Below are positions 54,475-63,468 of a stretch of 64,000 nucleotides of DNA, piece after piece; positions within the stretch are counted from its first letter, which is position 1; every line of letters begins with the position of its first letter. The notes under the pieces are model-generated. The model saw only the letters and a program-made list of their open reading frames with translations. It was not told the DNA's origin and searched no databases. Made by a program: the position numbers and the translations under genes. Source of the DNA: Brevibacillus panacihumi W25. GTDB lineage: Bacteria; Bacillota; Bacilli; Brevibacillales; Brevibacillaceae. Location of the stretch: positions 1,487,501 through 1,551,500 of the forward strand of contig NZ_KI629785.1 in assembly GCF_000503775.1 (NCBI RefSeq). The letters run 5' to 3'.

Positions 54475-55659
54475 TCACCAACTGTTCTGAGAGCCGGACG
54501 CGGAGGGACGTTCCCAGTTCCACCAGTCCACCTTGCCCAAAAAGGCAGCGGTGATCGAAGGCTCTTCCCGAAGCTTGAGCAATTCCTTGGTCGGTCCCGT
54601 GACGATTGCGCCGTAGATGCGGACGCCGTTTTTCTGCAGGTATTGATAGCGATCTTGGATTTTCGGATCGTTGGTCCACATCAGGCCTCTGCCGACCGCC
54701 CTGCTCAGCCGCTCCTGATCGGCTAAATATTTCATCTCGGATACGTAGGCTGCTGCCCGTCGATCTCCCTCGCCGTTGACCTGAATGGACGCCCCTCCAT
54801 AATCCAAGCTGCGCTCGGAAAAGCCCCAGACCTTCCCTGCTGACAGCAATAGATCGCCTCTCTCCTCGTCCGCCTGTTTGATCTCTTCCCCCGTGTCTAC
54901 CGCGAACCAGACCGTCTCATGCTCGTAATCAGGCAGATGGCTCAAGATCAGTTGCTGATACTCCTCATAGGTCAGACGCCGATCGAAGGAGATGGCCAAC
55001 TGCGAGACCGTTCCCTCCGGCAGCTTTTCCATTGCTTTCCACGCTGGGTCCCGCCGGAATTTCGTCTCTTCTGATGTCGCTGCTTCATTCGGATAGCGAA
55101 AGAACAATTTGACATCGCGGATTCCGTTGGGCCACTTGGGCTGTGCATGGATCAGCCACAAAAGATTGGTGCTCTCCATCCTGCCTGCGTTCTGATTCTC
55201 TTTTCCCACCTGTTCGCGCAGCTCCATCTGGATGTTTCCGTACAAAAGGCCGATCTGCGAGCCGCTGCTTCCGGCCGTGATCCCCGGTTGGGTGAAATTC
55301 ACCATGCTCCTCGTCACGCGGTACAGATCGTCGTACATGGCTCTGCCGAACCAGCCATTGATGAAAAAAATCAAAACTCCCGCTGCAAACGCAATCCCGA
55401 GCGTAAAAGCGGAGTTGCCAAAACGCATCCGCCACTTTCCGCGACGCAGGATTTTGCGCTGTTTTTCTTCGGGCAGTCCAATCGGTTCGGACGATTTCTC
55501 CTCGTTTTCCTCGCCGAGCAAAAGTCGCTCAAGCTTTTGTGCATACTCCTCATCGTCAGCCAGTTCTTCTTGCAGCCGCTTCTTTTCCTCTTCCGTCAGC
55601 TCGCCGCGCAGATAGGCGAGCAGCCGTCCTTCTTTGTTGTTATCTTCCCTGTTCGTCAT
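54475..55659 (-). CDS. Anti-sigma factor with Sigma_reg-type extracytoplasmic domain, YhdL-like
   Basis: A 394-residue membrane protein. An acidic amino-terminal helical part (LRGELTEEEKKRLQEELADDEEYAQKL, a sigma-binding type helix) is followed by one membrane segment at about 85-105 (AFTLGIAFAAGVLIFFINGW) and a large external domain. The end, KLREEPSITAAFLGKVDWWNWERP, resembles Sigma_reg_C proteins such as YhdL, which holds SigM. ATG 55659 follows GGAGGGATCAGG and overlaps the sigma gene by 20 bases. Function inferred from architecture and neighbour. Confidence 0.78.
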   Translation of the reverse strand: MTNREDNNKEGRLLAYLRGELTEEEKKRLQEELADDEEYAQKLERLLLGEENEEKSSEPIGLPEEKQRKILRRGKWRMRFGNSAFTLGIAFAAGVLIFFINGWFGRAMYDDLYRVTRSMVNFTQPGITAGSSGSQIGLLYGNIQMELREQVGKENQNAGRMESTNLLWLIHAQPKWPNGIRDVKLFFRYPNEAATSEETKFRRDPAWKAMEKLPEGTVSQLAISFDRRLTYEEYQQLILSHLPDYEHETVWFAVDTGEEIKQADEERGDLLLSAGKVWGFSERSLDYGGASIQVNGEGDRRAAAYVSEMKYLADQERLSRAVGRGLMWTNDPKIQDRYQYLQKNGVRIYGAIVTGPTKELLKLREEPSITAAFLGKVDWWNWERPSASGSQNSW

Positions 55660-56173
55660 CCGCCTGATCCCTCCACAACTTGCGCATCTTTTGTCGTCCG
55701 CGAAAAAGCGAACGCTTGACATCTGCCAGACTGATTCCCAATACCTCGGCGATCTCTGCGTATCGAAACTGCATGGCAAACAGCAGAATCACCTGTCGCT
55801 GCTGCTCGGGCAAAAGCTCCAGATAGGCGTGCGCCGTCTCCCACAATTCCTGCGACACGAAGACTTCTGCCGGATCCATCGCCTGCAGGTCCGCCCTCTC
55901 CGGCAGTCGCTCCATAATCTGCAAAGGGTGTCTTGCCTGCTTGCGATGCCAATCGACAAACGCGTTGTATGCTACCTTGAACAGCCAGGGACGCACCTTT
56001 TCCCCGCGGTAGTCATCCAGGGCCTGAAAAGCGCGGAAAAAGGTTTCCTGCGTCAGATCCTCTGCCTGCCTCGCATCCCTTGTCAGTCGGAAAAGATAGC
56101 GGTAAATGTCATTTACGTGTAACCGGTACACGTCTTCCAGGCCTACTTTCCCAACCTTCTCACACCCTTTCAT
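55640..56173 (-). CDS. ECF sigma factor, SigM-like
   Basis: An ECF sigma factor of up to 177 residues. Region 2: LEDVYRLHVNDIYRYLFRLT, AEDLTQETFFRAF, VRPWLFKVAYNAFVDWHRK; region 4: LPEQQRQVILLFAMQFRYAEI, GISLADVKRSLFRGRQKM. It closely resembles B. subtilis SigM and is followed by an overlapping YhdL-like anti-sigma. The start is uncertain: ATG 56173 is used here, but family alignment suggests translation begins about ten codons later. An ECF promoter lies just upstream, implying autoregulation. Confidence 0.88.
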   Translation of the reverse strand: MKGCEKVGKVGLEDVYRLHVNDIYRYLFRLTRDARQAEDLTQETFFRAFQALDDYRGEKVRPWLFKVAYNAFVDWHRKQARHPLQIMERLPERADLQAMDPAEVFVSQELWETAHAYLELLPEQQRQVILLFAMQFRYAEIAEVLGISLADVKRSLFRGRQKMRKLWRDQADDEQGR

Positions 56174-56180
56174 CCCTTAC

Positions 56181-56207
56181 CACGTCCTTACAGCCAAAAA
56201 GGTTTCA
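56181..56207 (-). promoter_or_regulatory. ECF-type autoregulatory promoter of the SigM-like gene
   Basis: Minus strand TGAAAC (56202-56207, followed by C), 17-bp spacer, CGTG (56181-56184). The ECF consensus for SigM/SigW is TGAAAC-N16/17-CGTC/A. The -10 lies only about ten bases before ATG 56173, which argues for a downstream start codon or an almost leaderless mRNA. Confidence 0.65.
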
Positions 56208-56236
56208 CTCCGGGTGCCTGCCCTGAAAAACAAACA

Positions 56237-56265
56237 TTGACTCCTGTTTGAGAACGTCATATCAT
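56237..56265 (+). promoter_or_regulatory. Promoter of the mtnW leader
   Basis: TTGACT (56237-56242), 17-bp spacer, TATCAT (56260-56265), about 35 bp upstream of the riboswitch. SigA-like. Confidence 0.75.
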
Positions 56266-56305
56266 GGGTGTATCTCATACGCGTCTACGCGTATCAACAA
56301 CATAA

Positions 56306-56411
56306 CTCTTATCGCGAGCTGGCTGAGGGACTGGCCCTATGATGCCCGGCAACCGGCGCTCATCTACCACGTTGTAGTGAGCGAAACGGTGCTAATTCCA
56401 ACGGATAAGAG
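56306..56411 (+). ncRNA. SAM-I (S-box) riboswitch controlling mtnWXBD
   Basis: CTCTTATC (56306-56313) pairs with GATAAGAG (56404-56411) as P1. Between them are GAGCTGGCTGAGGGACTGGC, CCTATGATGCCCGGCAACC, a variable hairpin, and GGTGCTAATTCC, all S-box landmarks. The segment to 56508 holds antiterminator and terminator strands. Expected: transcription of the mtnW operon only when SAM is scarce. Confidence 0.95.
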
Positions 56412-56482
56412 TCAAGCGCCTGTCTTGACTTCTTACCCGAGAGATGAGAGGCGACGAAAAAACGTTCTTCAGACGACAAGCG

Positions 56483-56508
56483 CCTCCCACTCCGGGAGGT
56501 TTTTTTTC
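56483..56508 (+). terminator. Riboswitch-controlled terminator before mtnW
   Basis: Short stem CCTCCC / GGGAGG with a 5-base loop and a run of eight Ts, 60 bp before mtnW; an upstream GAGAGGCG could pair with its 5' arm as antiterminator. Confidence 0.88.
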
Positions 56509-56568
56509 GTTTCCGAAGCTTCTGCAAGCCAAATGATCACGAATGAAAAAGGAGGCTTATTCCTGACG

Positions 56569-57783
56569 ATGAGTGAACAGCGCATCCTTGTTACGTATTT
56601 GACACAAGCCAAAGATCTGAATAAAAAAGCAGAGGCGATCGCCGTCGGCATGACGGTAGGCTCCTGGACAGATTTGCCTGCCGCCAAACAAGAGGAATTG
56701 AAACCCTACCTCGGGGAAGCCGTCCAGGCAAAAGTGCTGGAAACGCTGGCAAACGGCGAGCAGCGTGGCTTGATTACCGTCAGTTATCCAGTACGCAATT
56801 TTACCCCGGATATCCCTTCTCTGTTAACCGGGATTTTCGGCAAACTCTCAATGGACGGAAAAATCAAACTCATGGACATCAGCTTGCCTGAGTCGCTTCT
56901 GGGACACTTCCCAGGTCCCAAGTTTGGGATCGACGGCCTCCGCAACCGACTCGGTGCCCATGATCGTCCGCTGCTCATGAGCATTTTCAAATCATGCCTG
57001 GGGCTTCCTTTTGACGATCTGAAAACCCAGTTCCGCGCTCAGGCGTTGGGAGGCGTCGACCTAGTCAAGGATGACGAGATCTTCTTCGCCGATGATCGTG
57101 CGCCATTCCTCGAACGGATCAAGGCGTTCAAACAGATCGCGTTGGAGGCTGAGGCTGAGACAGGAAAACCGGTCCTTTACGCAGCCAATCTGACTGGACC
57201 TGTCCATGAGCTGAACGAAAAGGCGAAACGCGCCGTAGAAGCAGGTGCCGATTGCCTGCTGTTCAACGTGCTGGCTTTCGGATTCGACGCCCTGCATCGC
57301 TTGGCGGCTGACCCGGATATCAACATCCCGATCATGGCTCACCCGGCATTGGCGGGGGCTTACTACCCGTCGCCTGATTACGGCATCGCCACGCCGCTTC
57401 TGCTCGGTACACTGATGCGGATCGCCGGAGCCGACCTGGTTCTGTTCCCATCGCCGTACGGGAACGTCGCCTTGGACAAAAACGAAGCACTGAAACTGGC
57501 AGATCATCTGACCAAGCCGCTCGAAGGCGTACGCCGCTCCTTCCCGGTGCCGTCCGCTGGCATTCACCCTGGACTCGTCCCGCAATTGTACGCGGACTTC
57601 GGTCTGGATCAGATCGTCAATGCAGGCGGCGGCATTCACGGCCATCCTGGCGGAGCGACTGCTGGAGCGAAGGCATTCGTCGCTGCGATCGAAGCGGTGA
57701 CAGCAGGCCGAAGCTTGCAGGATGCAGCGGCCGATTCCGCTGAATTGGCGATAGCCCTCGAAAAATGGGGTGGCGGACGATGA
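56569..57783 (+). CDS. mtnW: 2,3-diketo-5-methylthiopentyl-1-phosphate enolase (RuBisCO-like protein)
   Basis: MtnW enolises diketo-methylthiopentyl-phosphate. The 404-residue RuBisCO-like protein carries GGVDLVKDDE with the lysine carbamylated in the family (Lys167), AHPALAGAYY, and the phosphate-binding GGGIHGHPGG. ATG 56569 matches the start of B. subtilis MtnW but is 13 bases from AAAGGAGG; an in-frame CTG at 56563 is at the ideal distance. Its TGA overlaps the mtnX start by four bases. Confidence 0.95.
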   Translation: MSEQRILVTYLTQAKDLNKKAEAIAVGMTVGSWTDLPAAKQEELKPYLGEAVQAKVLETLANGEQRGLITVSYPVRNFTPDIPSLLTGIFGKLSMDGKIKLMDISLPESLLGHFPGPKFGIDGLRNRLGAHDRPLLMSIFKSCLGLPFDDLKTQFRAQALGGVDLVKDDEIFFADDRAPFLERIKAFKQIALEAEAETGKPVLYAANLTGPVHELNEKAKRAVEAGADCLLFNVLAFGFDALHRLAADPDINIPIMAHPALAGAYYPSPDYGIATPLLLGTLMRIAGADLVLFPSPYGNVALDKNEALKLADHLTKPLEGVRRSFPVPSAGIHPGLVPQLYADFGLDQIVNAGGGIHGHPGGATAGAKAFVAAIEAVTAGRSLQDAAADSAELAIALEKWGGGR

Positions 57784-58454
57784 GCAAGAAATTAGTCCTT
57801 TTTTGCGACTTCGACGGAACCATCACCGAAAAAGACAACATCGTCTCCATCGTGCGCAAATTCGCGCCACCCGAGTGCGAAACGCTGATCGAGCAGATCC
57901 TGACGCAAAAAATCACGATTCAATCTGGCGTCGGCCAGTTGTTTCAGATGGTCCCCTCCTCGAAAAAACAGGAGATCATTGATTTTATTCTCGAAGAAGC
58001 GAAGATTCGCCCCGGCTTTGCTGAATTTGTCCGCTTCTGCCGCGAGGAGGGCGTGGAGCTTCTGATCACCAGCGGCGGCATCGACTTTTTCGTAGAGCCG
58101 ATCCTCGCTCCATTCGATTTGACTGGCGTGCCGATCTACTGCAACGGAAGCGATTTTTCAGGAGATCACATTACGATCACCTGGCCGCATCACTGCGACG
58201 AGCATTGCTCGACCGGCTGCGGCATGTGCAAGACAACGATCATTCGCCGCTACGACCCGAATCAGTATTTTCGCGTCGTAATTGGCGATTCCATCACTGA
58301 CCTGGCAGGAGCCAAAATTGCCGACTACGTGATTGCCCGCTCCCTTCTGGCGCAGAAAGCGCAGGAGCTGCAATTGCCGCATCGCACCTTTGCCACCTTC
58401 CACGAGGTGATTGCCATTTTACAGGATTTGAAACACCAACAGGAGGTCTCTTAG
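57780..58454 (+). CDS. mtnX: 2-hydroxy-3-keto-5-methylthiopentenyl-1-phosphate phosphatase
   Basis: A 224-residue HAD phosphatase: nucleophile motif FCDFDGT (Asp10, Asp12), LLITSGGIDFF as motif II and VIGDSITDLAGA as motif IV. A Cys-rich stretch HCDEHCSTGCGMC lies in the cap, as in MtnX. It removes phosphate from the enol produced by MtnW, giving acireductone. Translationally coupled to mtnW (ATGA). Confidence 0.95.
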   Translation: MSKKLVLFCDFDGTITEKDNIVSIVRKFAPPECETLIEQILTQKITIQSGVGQLFQMVPSSKKQEIIDFILEEAKIRPGFAEFVRFCREEGVELLITSGGIDFFVEPILAPFDLTGVPIYCNGSDFSGDHITITWPHHCDEHCSTGCGMCKTTIIRRYDPNQYFRVVIGDSITDLAGAKIADYVIARSLLAQKAQELQLPHRTFATFHEVIAILQDLKHQQEVS

Positions 58455-58456
58455 CC

Positions 58457-59116
58457 ATGACAGCAACATTGGAGCAACGCCTGGATGCCTTCCGCCGTCT
58501 CGATGACGTGAAAATGACCTTTGCCCGTCGGGACTGGTTCCCTGGCACCAGCGGCAATTTGTCCATCAAGATCGCGGATGATCCCCTGCAATTTGCCGTT
58601 ACTGCAAGCGGCAAAGACAAAACCAAGCTTTCACCCGAGGATTATCTCATCGTCGATAAAGACTCTCGTCCGGTCGATGCCACTACCCTGAAGCCTTCCG
58701 CCGAGACCTTGATCCACGCTGTCGTCTATAAAAAATTCGCGCAAGCCGGTGCCTGCTTCCACGTGCACACCGTCTGGAATAATCTGATCTCAGAGCTGTA
58801 CTTCGGTCAGCGCGCCTTCTCCATTCAGGGCCAGGAACTGATCAAGGGCCTGGGAATCTGGGAAGAAAATGCACGCATTACGATCCCGATCGTCGAGAAC
58901 TTTGCAGATATTCCTACTTTGGCAGTCGCCATCGAAAAAGTCATCACGCCGGAAGTACCCGGTGTTCTGATCCGCAACCACGGCATCTACGCGTGGGGCG
59001 GCAATGACTTCGAGGCGAAGCGTCACCTCGAAGCATTCGAATTCCTGTTTGAGTACCACGCTCGCTGGCTGCAGCTGCGTCACGCGACCGTGTCCACTTC
59101 TACCACCACAATCTAA
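58457..59116 (+). CDS. mtnB: Methylthioribulose-1-phosphate dehydratase
   Basis: MtnB, a class II aldolase-fold zinc enzyme, dehydrates methylthioribulose-1-phosphate, linking MtnA to MtnW. The 219-residue protein contains GTSGNLSIK, the zinc-binding CFHVHTVWNNL and IRNHGIYAWGGN. ATG 58457 lies two bases after the mtnX stop, with AGGAGG upstream. Confidence 0.95.
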   Translation: MTATLEQRLDAFRRLDDVKMTFARRDWFPGTSGNLSIKIADDPLQFAVTASGKDKTKLSPEDYLIVDKDSRPVDATTLKPSAETLIHAVVYKKFAQAGACFHVHTVWNNLISELYFGQRAFSIQGQELIKGLGIWEENARITIPIVENFADIPTLAVAIEKVITPEVPGVLIRNHGIYAWGGNDFEAKRHLEAFEFLFEYHARWLQLRHATVSTSTTTI

Positions 59117-59130
59117 GGAGGGCTTCAAGC

Positions 59131-59643
59131 ATGGCACAAGTTCGTTTTCACGATACCAACGAGTACATCAAAGGCGCTGCGGAAGTAAACGACTTCCTCA
59201 GCACCCAGGGCATTATTTATGAGCATTGGGGAGTTGATCGCCTGGCCCCCAACCTGCGCGACAACTACAGCCCGACAGAGGAAGAGAAGCAGCAGATTCT
59301 GGACGCGTTCAAACCGGAGATCGAGGACATCAGCAAGCGTCGCGGCTATCTGACAGCTGACATCATCGTCCTCTCCGACAACAACCCCAATCTGGATGAG
59401 CTTCTCGTCAAATTCAAAGCAGAGCATCACCATACAGATGATGAGTGCCGCTTCTGCGTAGACGGCCATGGCATTTTTGCGATCAAAGGCGATGACGGCC
59501 GCTACTTTGACGTAGAATTGGAGCCGGGCGACCTGATCTCCGTACCGCCCAACTTCCGCCACTACTTTACTCTGATGGATGACCGCAAAATCAAGGCGAT
59601 TCGCCTGTTCGTCACCCCTGCAGGCTGGGAAGCCATCTATTAA
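59131..59643 (+). CDS. mtnD: Acireductone dioxygenase
   Basis: MtnD oxidises acireductone to formate and the keto-acid precursor of methionine (Fe form) or to an off-pathway product (Ni form). The 170-residue cupin has the metal ligands in EHHHTDDECRF (HxH and Glu) and FRHYFTL. Last gene of mtnWXBD, followed by a terminator. ATG 59131 follows AAGGAGGG. The final transaminase (MtnE) and the nucleosidase are not in the window. Confidence 0.96.
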   Translation: MAQVRFHDTNEYIKGAAEVNDFLSTQGIIYEHWGVDRLAPNLRDNYSPTEEEKQQILDAFKPEIEDISKRRGYLTADIIVLSDNNPNLDELLVKFKAEHHHTDDECRFCVDGHGIFAIKGDDGRYFDVELEPGDLISVPPNFRHYFTLMDDRKIKAIRLFVTPAGWEAIY

Positions 59644-59650
59644 TCAACAG

Positions 59651-59690
59651 CACCCTGGTTGCCAACACTGCCGACCGGGGTGTTTTTTTG
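59651..59690. terminator. Terminator between mtnD and the second ger operon (bidirectional)
   Basis: Stem CACCCTGGT / ACCGGGGTG (one mismatch) with a 14-base loop, then seven Ts on the plus strand; A-rich sequence on the other side could serve the convergent gerAC transcript. Confidence 0.78.
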
Positions 59691-60809
59691 TTATTTGACC
59701 ACGCCATTACCCTTGATCGATACTTCCGGGATGATCTGGACGGAGGCTTTGGTAAATTCTTTTGTCCAGTTATCCTTCACCTTCTTCCACTCCTCGTATT
59801 CGTAAGCCCTGGCATGCATGCCAAAACCAAATGGATCTGTGGCGGATTTCTGGCATTTTTCGATTAATTTGGCGTATGACTTGCGCAGTTCTTCCTCAAT
59901 CTCCCGCTCCATTTGCTTGTATCCCTTCTCCATATCGAAAGGAAACAGTCTTTCTGTAATCGATATTTTCAGCTTCTGGCGCACCGTAAAATGAAAACGG
60001 CCATCCTGATACGAAGTCTCTATTTTATTGGATACATCTTTTATGACGATACTAACCTTGCTTTTTATAATTTTGCCACGCTCTTGATGTTCCGGTAGAA
60101 GAAAGCTCATCGCAACATCCCCTTGCTTTCCATCAAGCAACAGCAGCAGAAGAGTAGATTCTGGCGGCTCAATCAGTTTTACATAGGTTCCTTTTCCGCT
60201 CAATAGTGCAATTCCCATCACCTTCACTACCTGATTATCTTTCTTGATCTCTGTGAGTATGGGTGTAATCCCTTTTTCCAGGATTTGGCGATGCAGATCC
60301 TGCGCTTTTGTTTTGACAGTCACGTTTCTGCGGGCGGCTGTATCAATGAGCTTCGTCAGATGAAGAGCTAGGCGCGGCTTGTCCTTCGGGTTAAAATGAA
60401 ATAATTCATGGACATCTCCATCGTATACAACCATTCGTGAGTTAACCGTAAGGCGCGCATCCCGATAGATCACATCCAAGTATCTGAACCACTCCGGATG
60501 TTTCAAAAACCGTTTTCCAAGAATATACACCTGAATTTTTCCTGGCAGCGTAATTCCCGTGACCACCTCGTCCAGACGGACTCTAGCCTCTCGAAAGGTA
60601 TCCGCCTTCACACCGAACTCCTCCGACTTTTTCTTTGCCTCTTTACTGAAGACAGGGCTTGATAAATAAAACAGAATTTCGTTTTTTTCATTCAAGTCAA
60701 TTCCAGCCATAAGCGTGATCGTCGTATCCTCCAGATCGATTCTGTCCATACAGCCGGATAAGCACGTGGTCACCATCACCAACAACAAGATTCGTATGCA
60801 TGCTTTCAT
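59691..60809 (-). CDS. Spore germination lipoprotein subunit C (GerAC family), second operon
   Basis: A 372-residue Ger(x)C lipoprotein. Signal peptide MKACIRILLLVMVTTCLSGC with lipobox LSGC, followed by MDRIDLEDTTITLMAGID. It is clearly diverged from the first copy at 14.2 kb, so the two operons probably respond to different germinants. ATG 60809 follows GGGGAG and overlaps the subunit B stop by four bases (ATGA). Last gene of the minus-strand operon. Confidence 0.92.
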   Translation of the reverse strand: MKACIRILLLVMVTTCLSGCMDRIDLEDTTITLMAGIDLNEKNEILFYLSSPVFSKEAKKKSEEFGVKADTFREARVRLDEVVTGITLPGKIQVYILGKRFLKHPEWFRYLDVIYRDARLTVNSRMVVYDGDVHELFHFNPKDKPRLALHLTKLIDTAARRNVTVKTKAQDLHRQILEKGITPILTEIKKDNQVVKVMGIALLSGKGTYVKLIEPPESTLLLLLLDGKQGDVAMSFLLPEHQERGKIIKSKVSIVIKDVSNKIETSYQDGRFHFTVRQKLKISITERLFPFDMEKGYKQMEREIEEELRKSYAKLIEKCQKSATDPFGFGMHARAYEYEEWKKVKDNWTKEFTKASVQIIPEVSIKGNGVVK

Positions 60810-61909
60810 ATTTTTCTCCCCTTGGCTGATCGATGGTATAGCCAGATAGGTCCGGATATGAGTAGAGGCACGGCATACCCAAAGACTAGGCCGGCTTGGC
60901 TCCAGAGCTCCGTCAATCTCCTCAGATCCATAAAAGTTGGCGTGTACAGCCAAAAAGCCGCCACGAGCAGAATTAAAAAGACTTTCAATTGCTTTCTAGG
61001 GTCCCATTTTTTCAGTAAGTGACTGGATGAAAAGATTGTAAAGTAGACGTAAGGAAAGATGGTCGTAGACAGCACCAGCAAGTAGAAGGACAAGAAAGTA
61101 ATGTCCACTCGCTCCAGAAAACGATATTCTATGCCTTTCAGCAAAACAAGGGTAGGCCAGGTATACTTCGTGATCTCATCGGGACTGAAATACGTGAAGC
61201 AAAGTATGGTAACGTGCAGAAATACAAGCAAGGACCAGGTATTGGCCGCTACGATCCCTAGCGCTGCATACTTCTTATTATGCAGGAATGGGTATGCAAA
61301 GAAAGCCAGCTCAAATCCAAGAAAGGAGTATACCGTTAATCTAGCTCCCGAGATGATGGGACCCCACCCCTCTTTTACGACAGGAAGCAAATTCAGCCAA
61401 TGGGCGTCGCTCAGCGTGATCGTCAGCACAACTGGCATCCAGAGTGTAAGATAGAAAATCAGTTCCGAATATCTTCCAAGTACATGTATGCCTTTCTGGA
61501 GGATTACATAAGTCGGAATTACAAACAGGAAAACGATCAAATAACCAGGTGTCTGCGTGAGAATCCATATATTCAAGATCCCCACCGTATTTCCAATCAC
61601 CGTAATACACGCTAATAAACAGTACAAAATGATCAGGACAATCGCTGCTCTCCCTACCCATTTTCCCAAGAATAGCGGCAGCAGCTCAACAATCGTATGA
61701 TTTGGATACCGTTTCATGACACTGATAATCAGCAGACTGGCGATTACGGCTGCACCCCCACCGATCAAAAGAGAGATCCACCCGTCCGTTCCTGCCGCTT
61801 CCGCCAACTCCCGAGGCATGGACAATACACCGATTCCCACCTGTGTTCCATGTATTAAAAAAATGTACTGGAGGACCGTCAACTTGGGTGGTACAGATTT
61901 GTTCATTGC
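60806..61909 (-). CDS. Spore germination receptor subunit B (GerAB family), second operon
   Basis: This 367-residue membrane protein has about ten hydrophobic segments and begins PKLTVLQYIFLIHGTQVGIG, then VLSMPRELAEAAGTDGW, the standard opening of endospore permeases. It belongs to the APC transporter superfamily and likely recognises the nutrient. ATG 61909 sits behind AAGGAGGATC and overlaps the end of subunit A by seven bases; overlap with subunit C is four bases. Confidence 0.92.
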   Translation of the reverse strand, partial: AMNKSVPPKLTVLQYIFLIHGTQVGIGVLSMPRELAEAAGTDGWISLLIGGGAAVIASLLIISVMKRYPNHTIVELLPLFLGKWVGRAAIVLIILYCLLACITVIGNTVGILNIWILTQTPGYLIVFLFVIPTYVILQKGIHVLGRYSELIFYLTLWMPVVLTITLSDAHWLNLLPVVKEGWGPIISGARLTVYSFLGFELAFFAYPFLHNKKYAALGIVAANTWSLLVFLHVTILCFTYFSPDEITKYTWPTLVLLKGIEYRFLERVDITFLSFYLLVLSTTIFPYVYFTIFSSSHLLKKWDPRKQLKVFLILLVAAFWLYTPTFMDLRRLTELWSQAGLVFGYAVPLLISGPIWLYHRSAKGRKI

Positions 61910-63450
61910 TGATCCTCCTTCCTCCAGTTTTTCCCCTGTCTGCGCGATTGAGTCGACAAGACACTCGTTGGCCGGTTCTTCATGAGCCAAAGGGGAAGCC
62001 GCAGAAATGTATCCTTCAAATCCTGAAACCTTACTGGTGCAAACGGACTCGCGTAAGGTGCCCCCAGCGATTCCAAGGAGATCAGATGCCCAATCAGGAT
62101 CATAAAGCCGATGACAATGCCGATGATCCCGAACATCGAAGCTAGCCCCATCATGGCGAAACGAACCAGCCTGATAGCAGCAGCCATGTCATAGTTGGGA
62201 AAAATGAACGAGGAGATCGCTGTAAACGCCACCACAATCACCATGACATTGCTAACAATCCCTGCTTGTACGACAGCCTGACCAATGACAATACCTCCGA
62301 CAATCCCAACCGTTTGCCCAATCGGGGAAGGCAACCGAATCCCTGCTTCCCTCAGCATTTCCAGCGTCAGCTCCATCATTACCGCTTCGATTAAGGGCGG
62401 AAAAGGCACCCTTTCCCTTGACTCGCCCACCGTTAAAATCAAATCTAGCGGGATCAACTCGTAATTGAACGAGATCAAGGCAATGTAGAGGGCAGGTAGA
62501 AAAGTTGCAACCACCATGGCTAAAAAGCGCAACAAACGGATAAAAGAGGATACCAGCCAGCGCGTACTGTAATCGTCGACGGATTGAAAGAACGAGACAA
62601 ACGTGCTTGGCGCTATCAAGACACTGGGAGACCGGTCTACTATGATGCCAATTCGGCCCTGCAACAAATGAGAAGCTGCTGTATCAGGCCTTTCCGTCGT
62701 ATAAAATTGGGGAAAAGGTGAGTATGGATTGTCTTCAATCATTTCCTCCAGCTCACCGGTGTTGAGTACGGCGTCAACTGTGATAGCGGTGATCCGATCC
62801 TCCAAGATTCGAAGCAAATCCGGGTCGACAATATCTTCGACAAACATGACAGAGACTTTGCAGACTCCTCTTTGCCCGACCCAGATTTCCTTGATCTTCA
62901 GCTCTCGATTGGGAATGTATCGCCGAATCAAAGCAATGTTTTGCAAAGCCGTTTCCACAAAACCTTGATGAGCGCCCTTCAAGGAAGTCTCTAACTGCGG
63001 ATCTTCAATAGCGCGTTGCGGCCATCCGTTCGTATCCAATGCATACGCTTCTCGCTGCCCTTCAATAAACAGCAAGCTGCTTCCTTGCAAAATTTTATCT
63101 TCGACAGTTCGAAAGTCGTAGACGGGTGAAATTTGACTAACAGACAACAGACCAAATATACTGATGCCTCCTTGTTCGGGTGGAGCCATAAGGGGGCGCA
63201 GCACATTGTTGTTGATGGAATTTTTGTCCACCAACCCATCCAGGTAAACCAACGTTACCTGCCCCTCCATATAGTTGCTGGTAAAGCTGCGTATAACCAG
63301 GTCAGGGGTTAGGGTAAAGATATTGGTTATCTCCTCGATATTTTCGCTTGTTCGATTACTGATCATGCGGTTTTGAGCAAGGGGAGCAGACGGGCTGATT
63401 CTCTCAGTCACAAACGCCTTTTTTCTTTTCATCCATCCTCTGATTCTCAT
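61903..63450 (-). CDS. Spore germination receptor subunit A (GerAA family), second operon
   Basis: GerAA homologue of 515 residues. The amino-terminal soluble part is longer than in the first copy and starts with a basic stretch, RGWMKRKK. Family blocks include LKGAHQGFVETALQNIALIRR, VDRSPSVLIAPSTFVSFFQ, ELTLEMLREAGIRLPSPIG and QTVGIVGGIVIGQAVVQAG. About five membrane segments, then a basic tail ending in SRRQGKNWRKEDQQ. ATG 63450 follows AGGAAAG. An inverted repeat lies just upstream. Confidence 0.93.
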   Translation of the reverse strand: MRIRGWMKRKKAFVTERISPSAPLAQNRMISNRTSENIEEITNIFTLTPDLVIRSFTSNYMEGQVTLVYLDGLVDKNSINNNVLRPLMAPPEQGGISIFGLLSVSQISPVYDFRTVEDKILQGSSLLFIEGQREAYALDTNGWPQRAIEDPQLETSLKGAHQGFVETALQNIALIRRYIPNRELKIKEIWVGQRGVCKVSVMFVEDIVDPDLLRILEDRITAITVDAVLNTGELEEMIEDNPYSPFPQFYTTERPDTAASHLLQGRIGIIVDRSPSVLIAPSTFVSFFQSVDDYSTRWLVSSFIRLLRFLAMVVATFLPALYIALISFNYELIPLDLILTVGESRERVPFPPLIEAVMMELTLEMLREAGIRLPSPIGQTVGIVGGIVIGQAVVQAGIVSNVMVIVVAFTAISSFIFPNYDMAAAIRLVRFAMMGLASMFGIIGIVIGFMILIGHLISLESLGAPYASPFAPVRFQDLKDTFLRLPLWLMKNRPTSVLSTQSRRQGKNWRKEDQQ

Positions 63451-63468
63451 CTTGCGGCTTTCCTGCCT

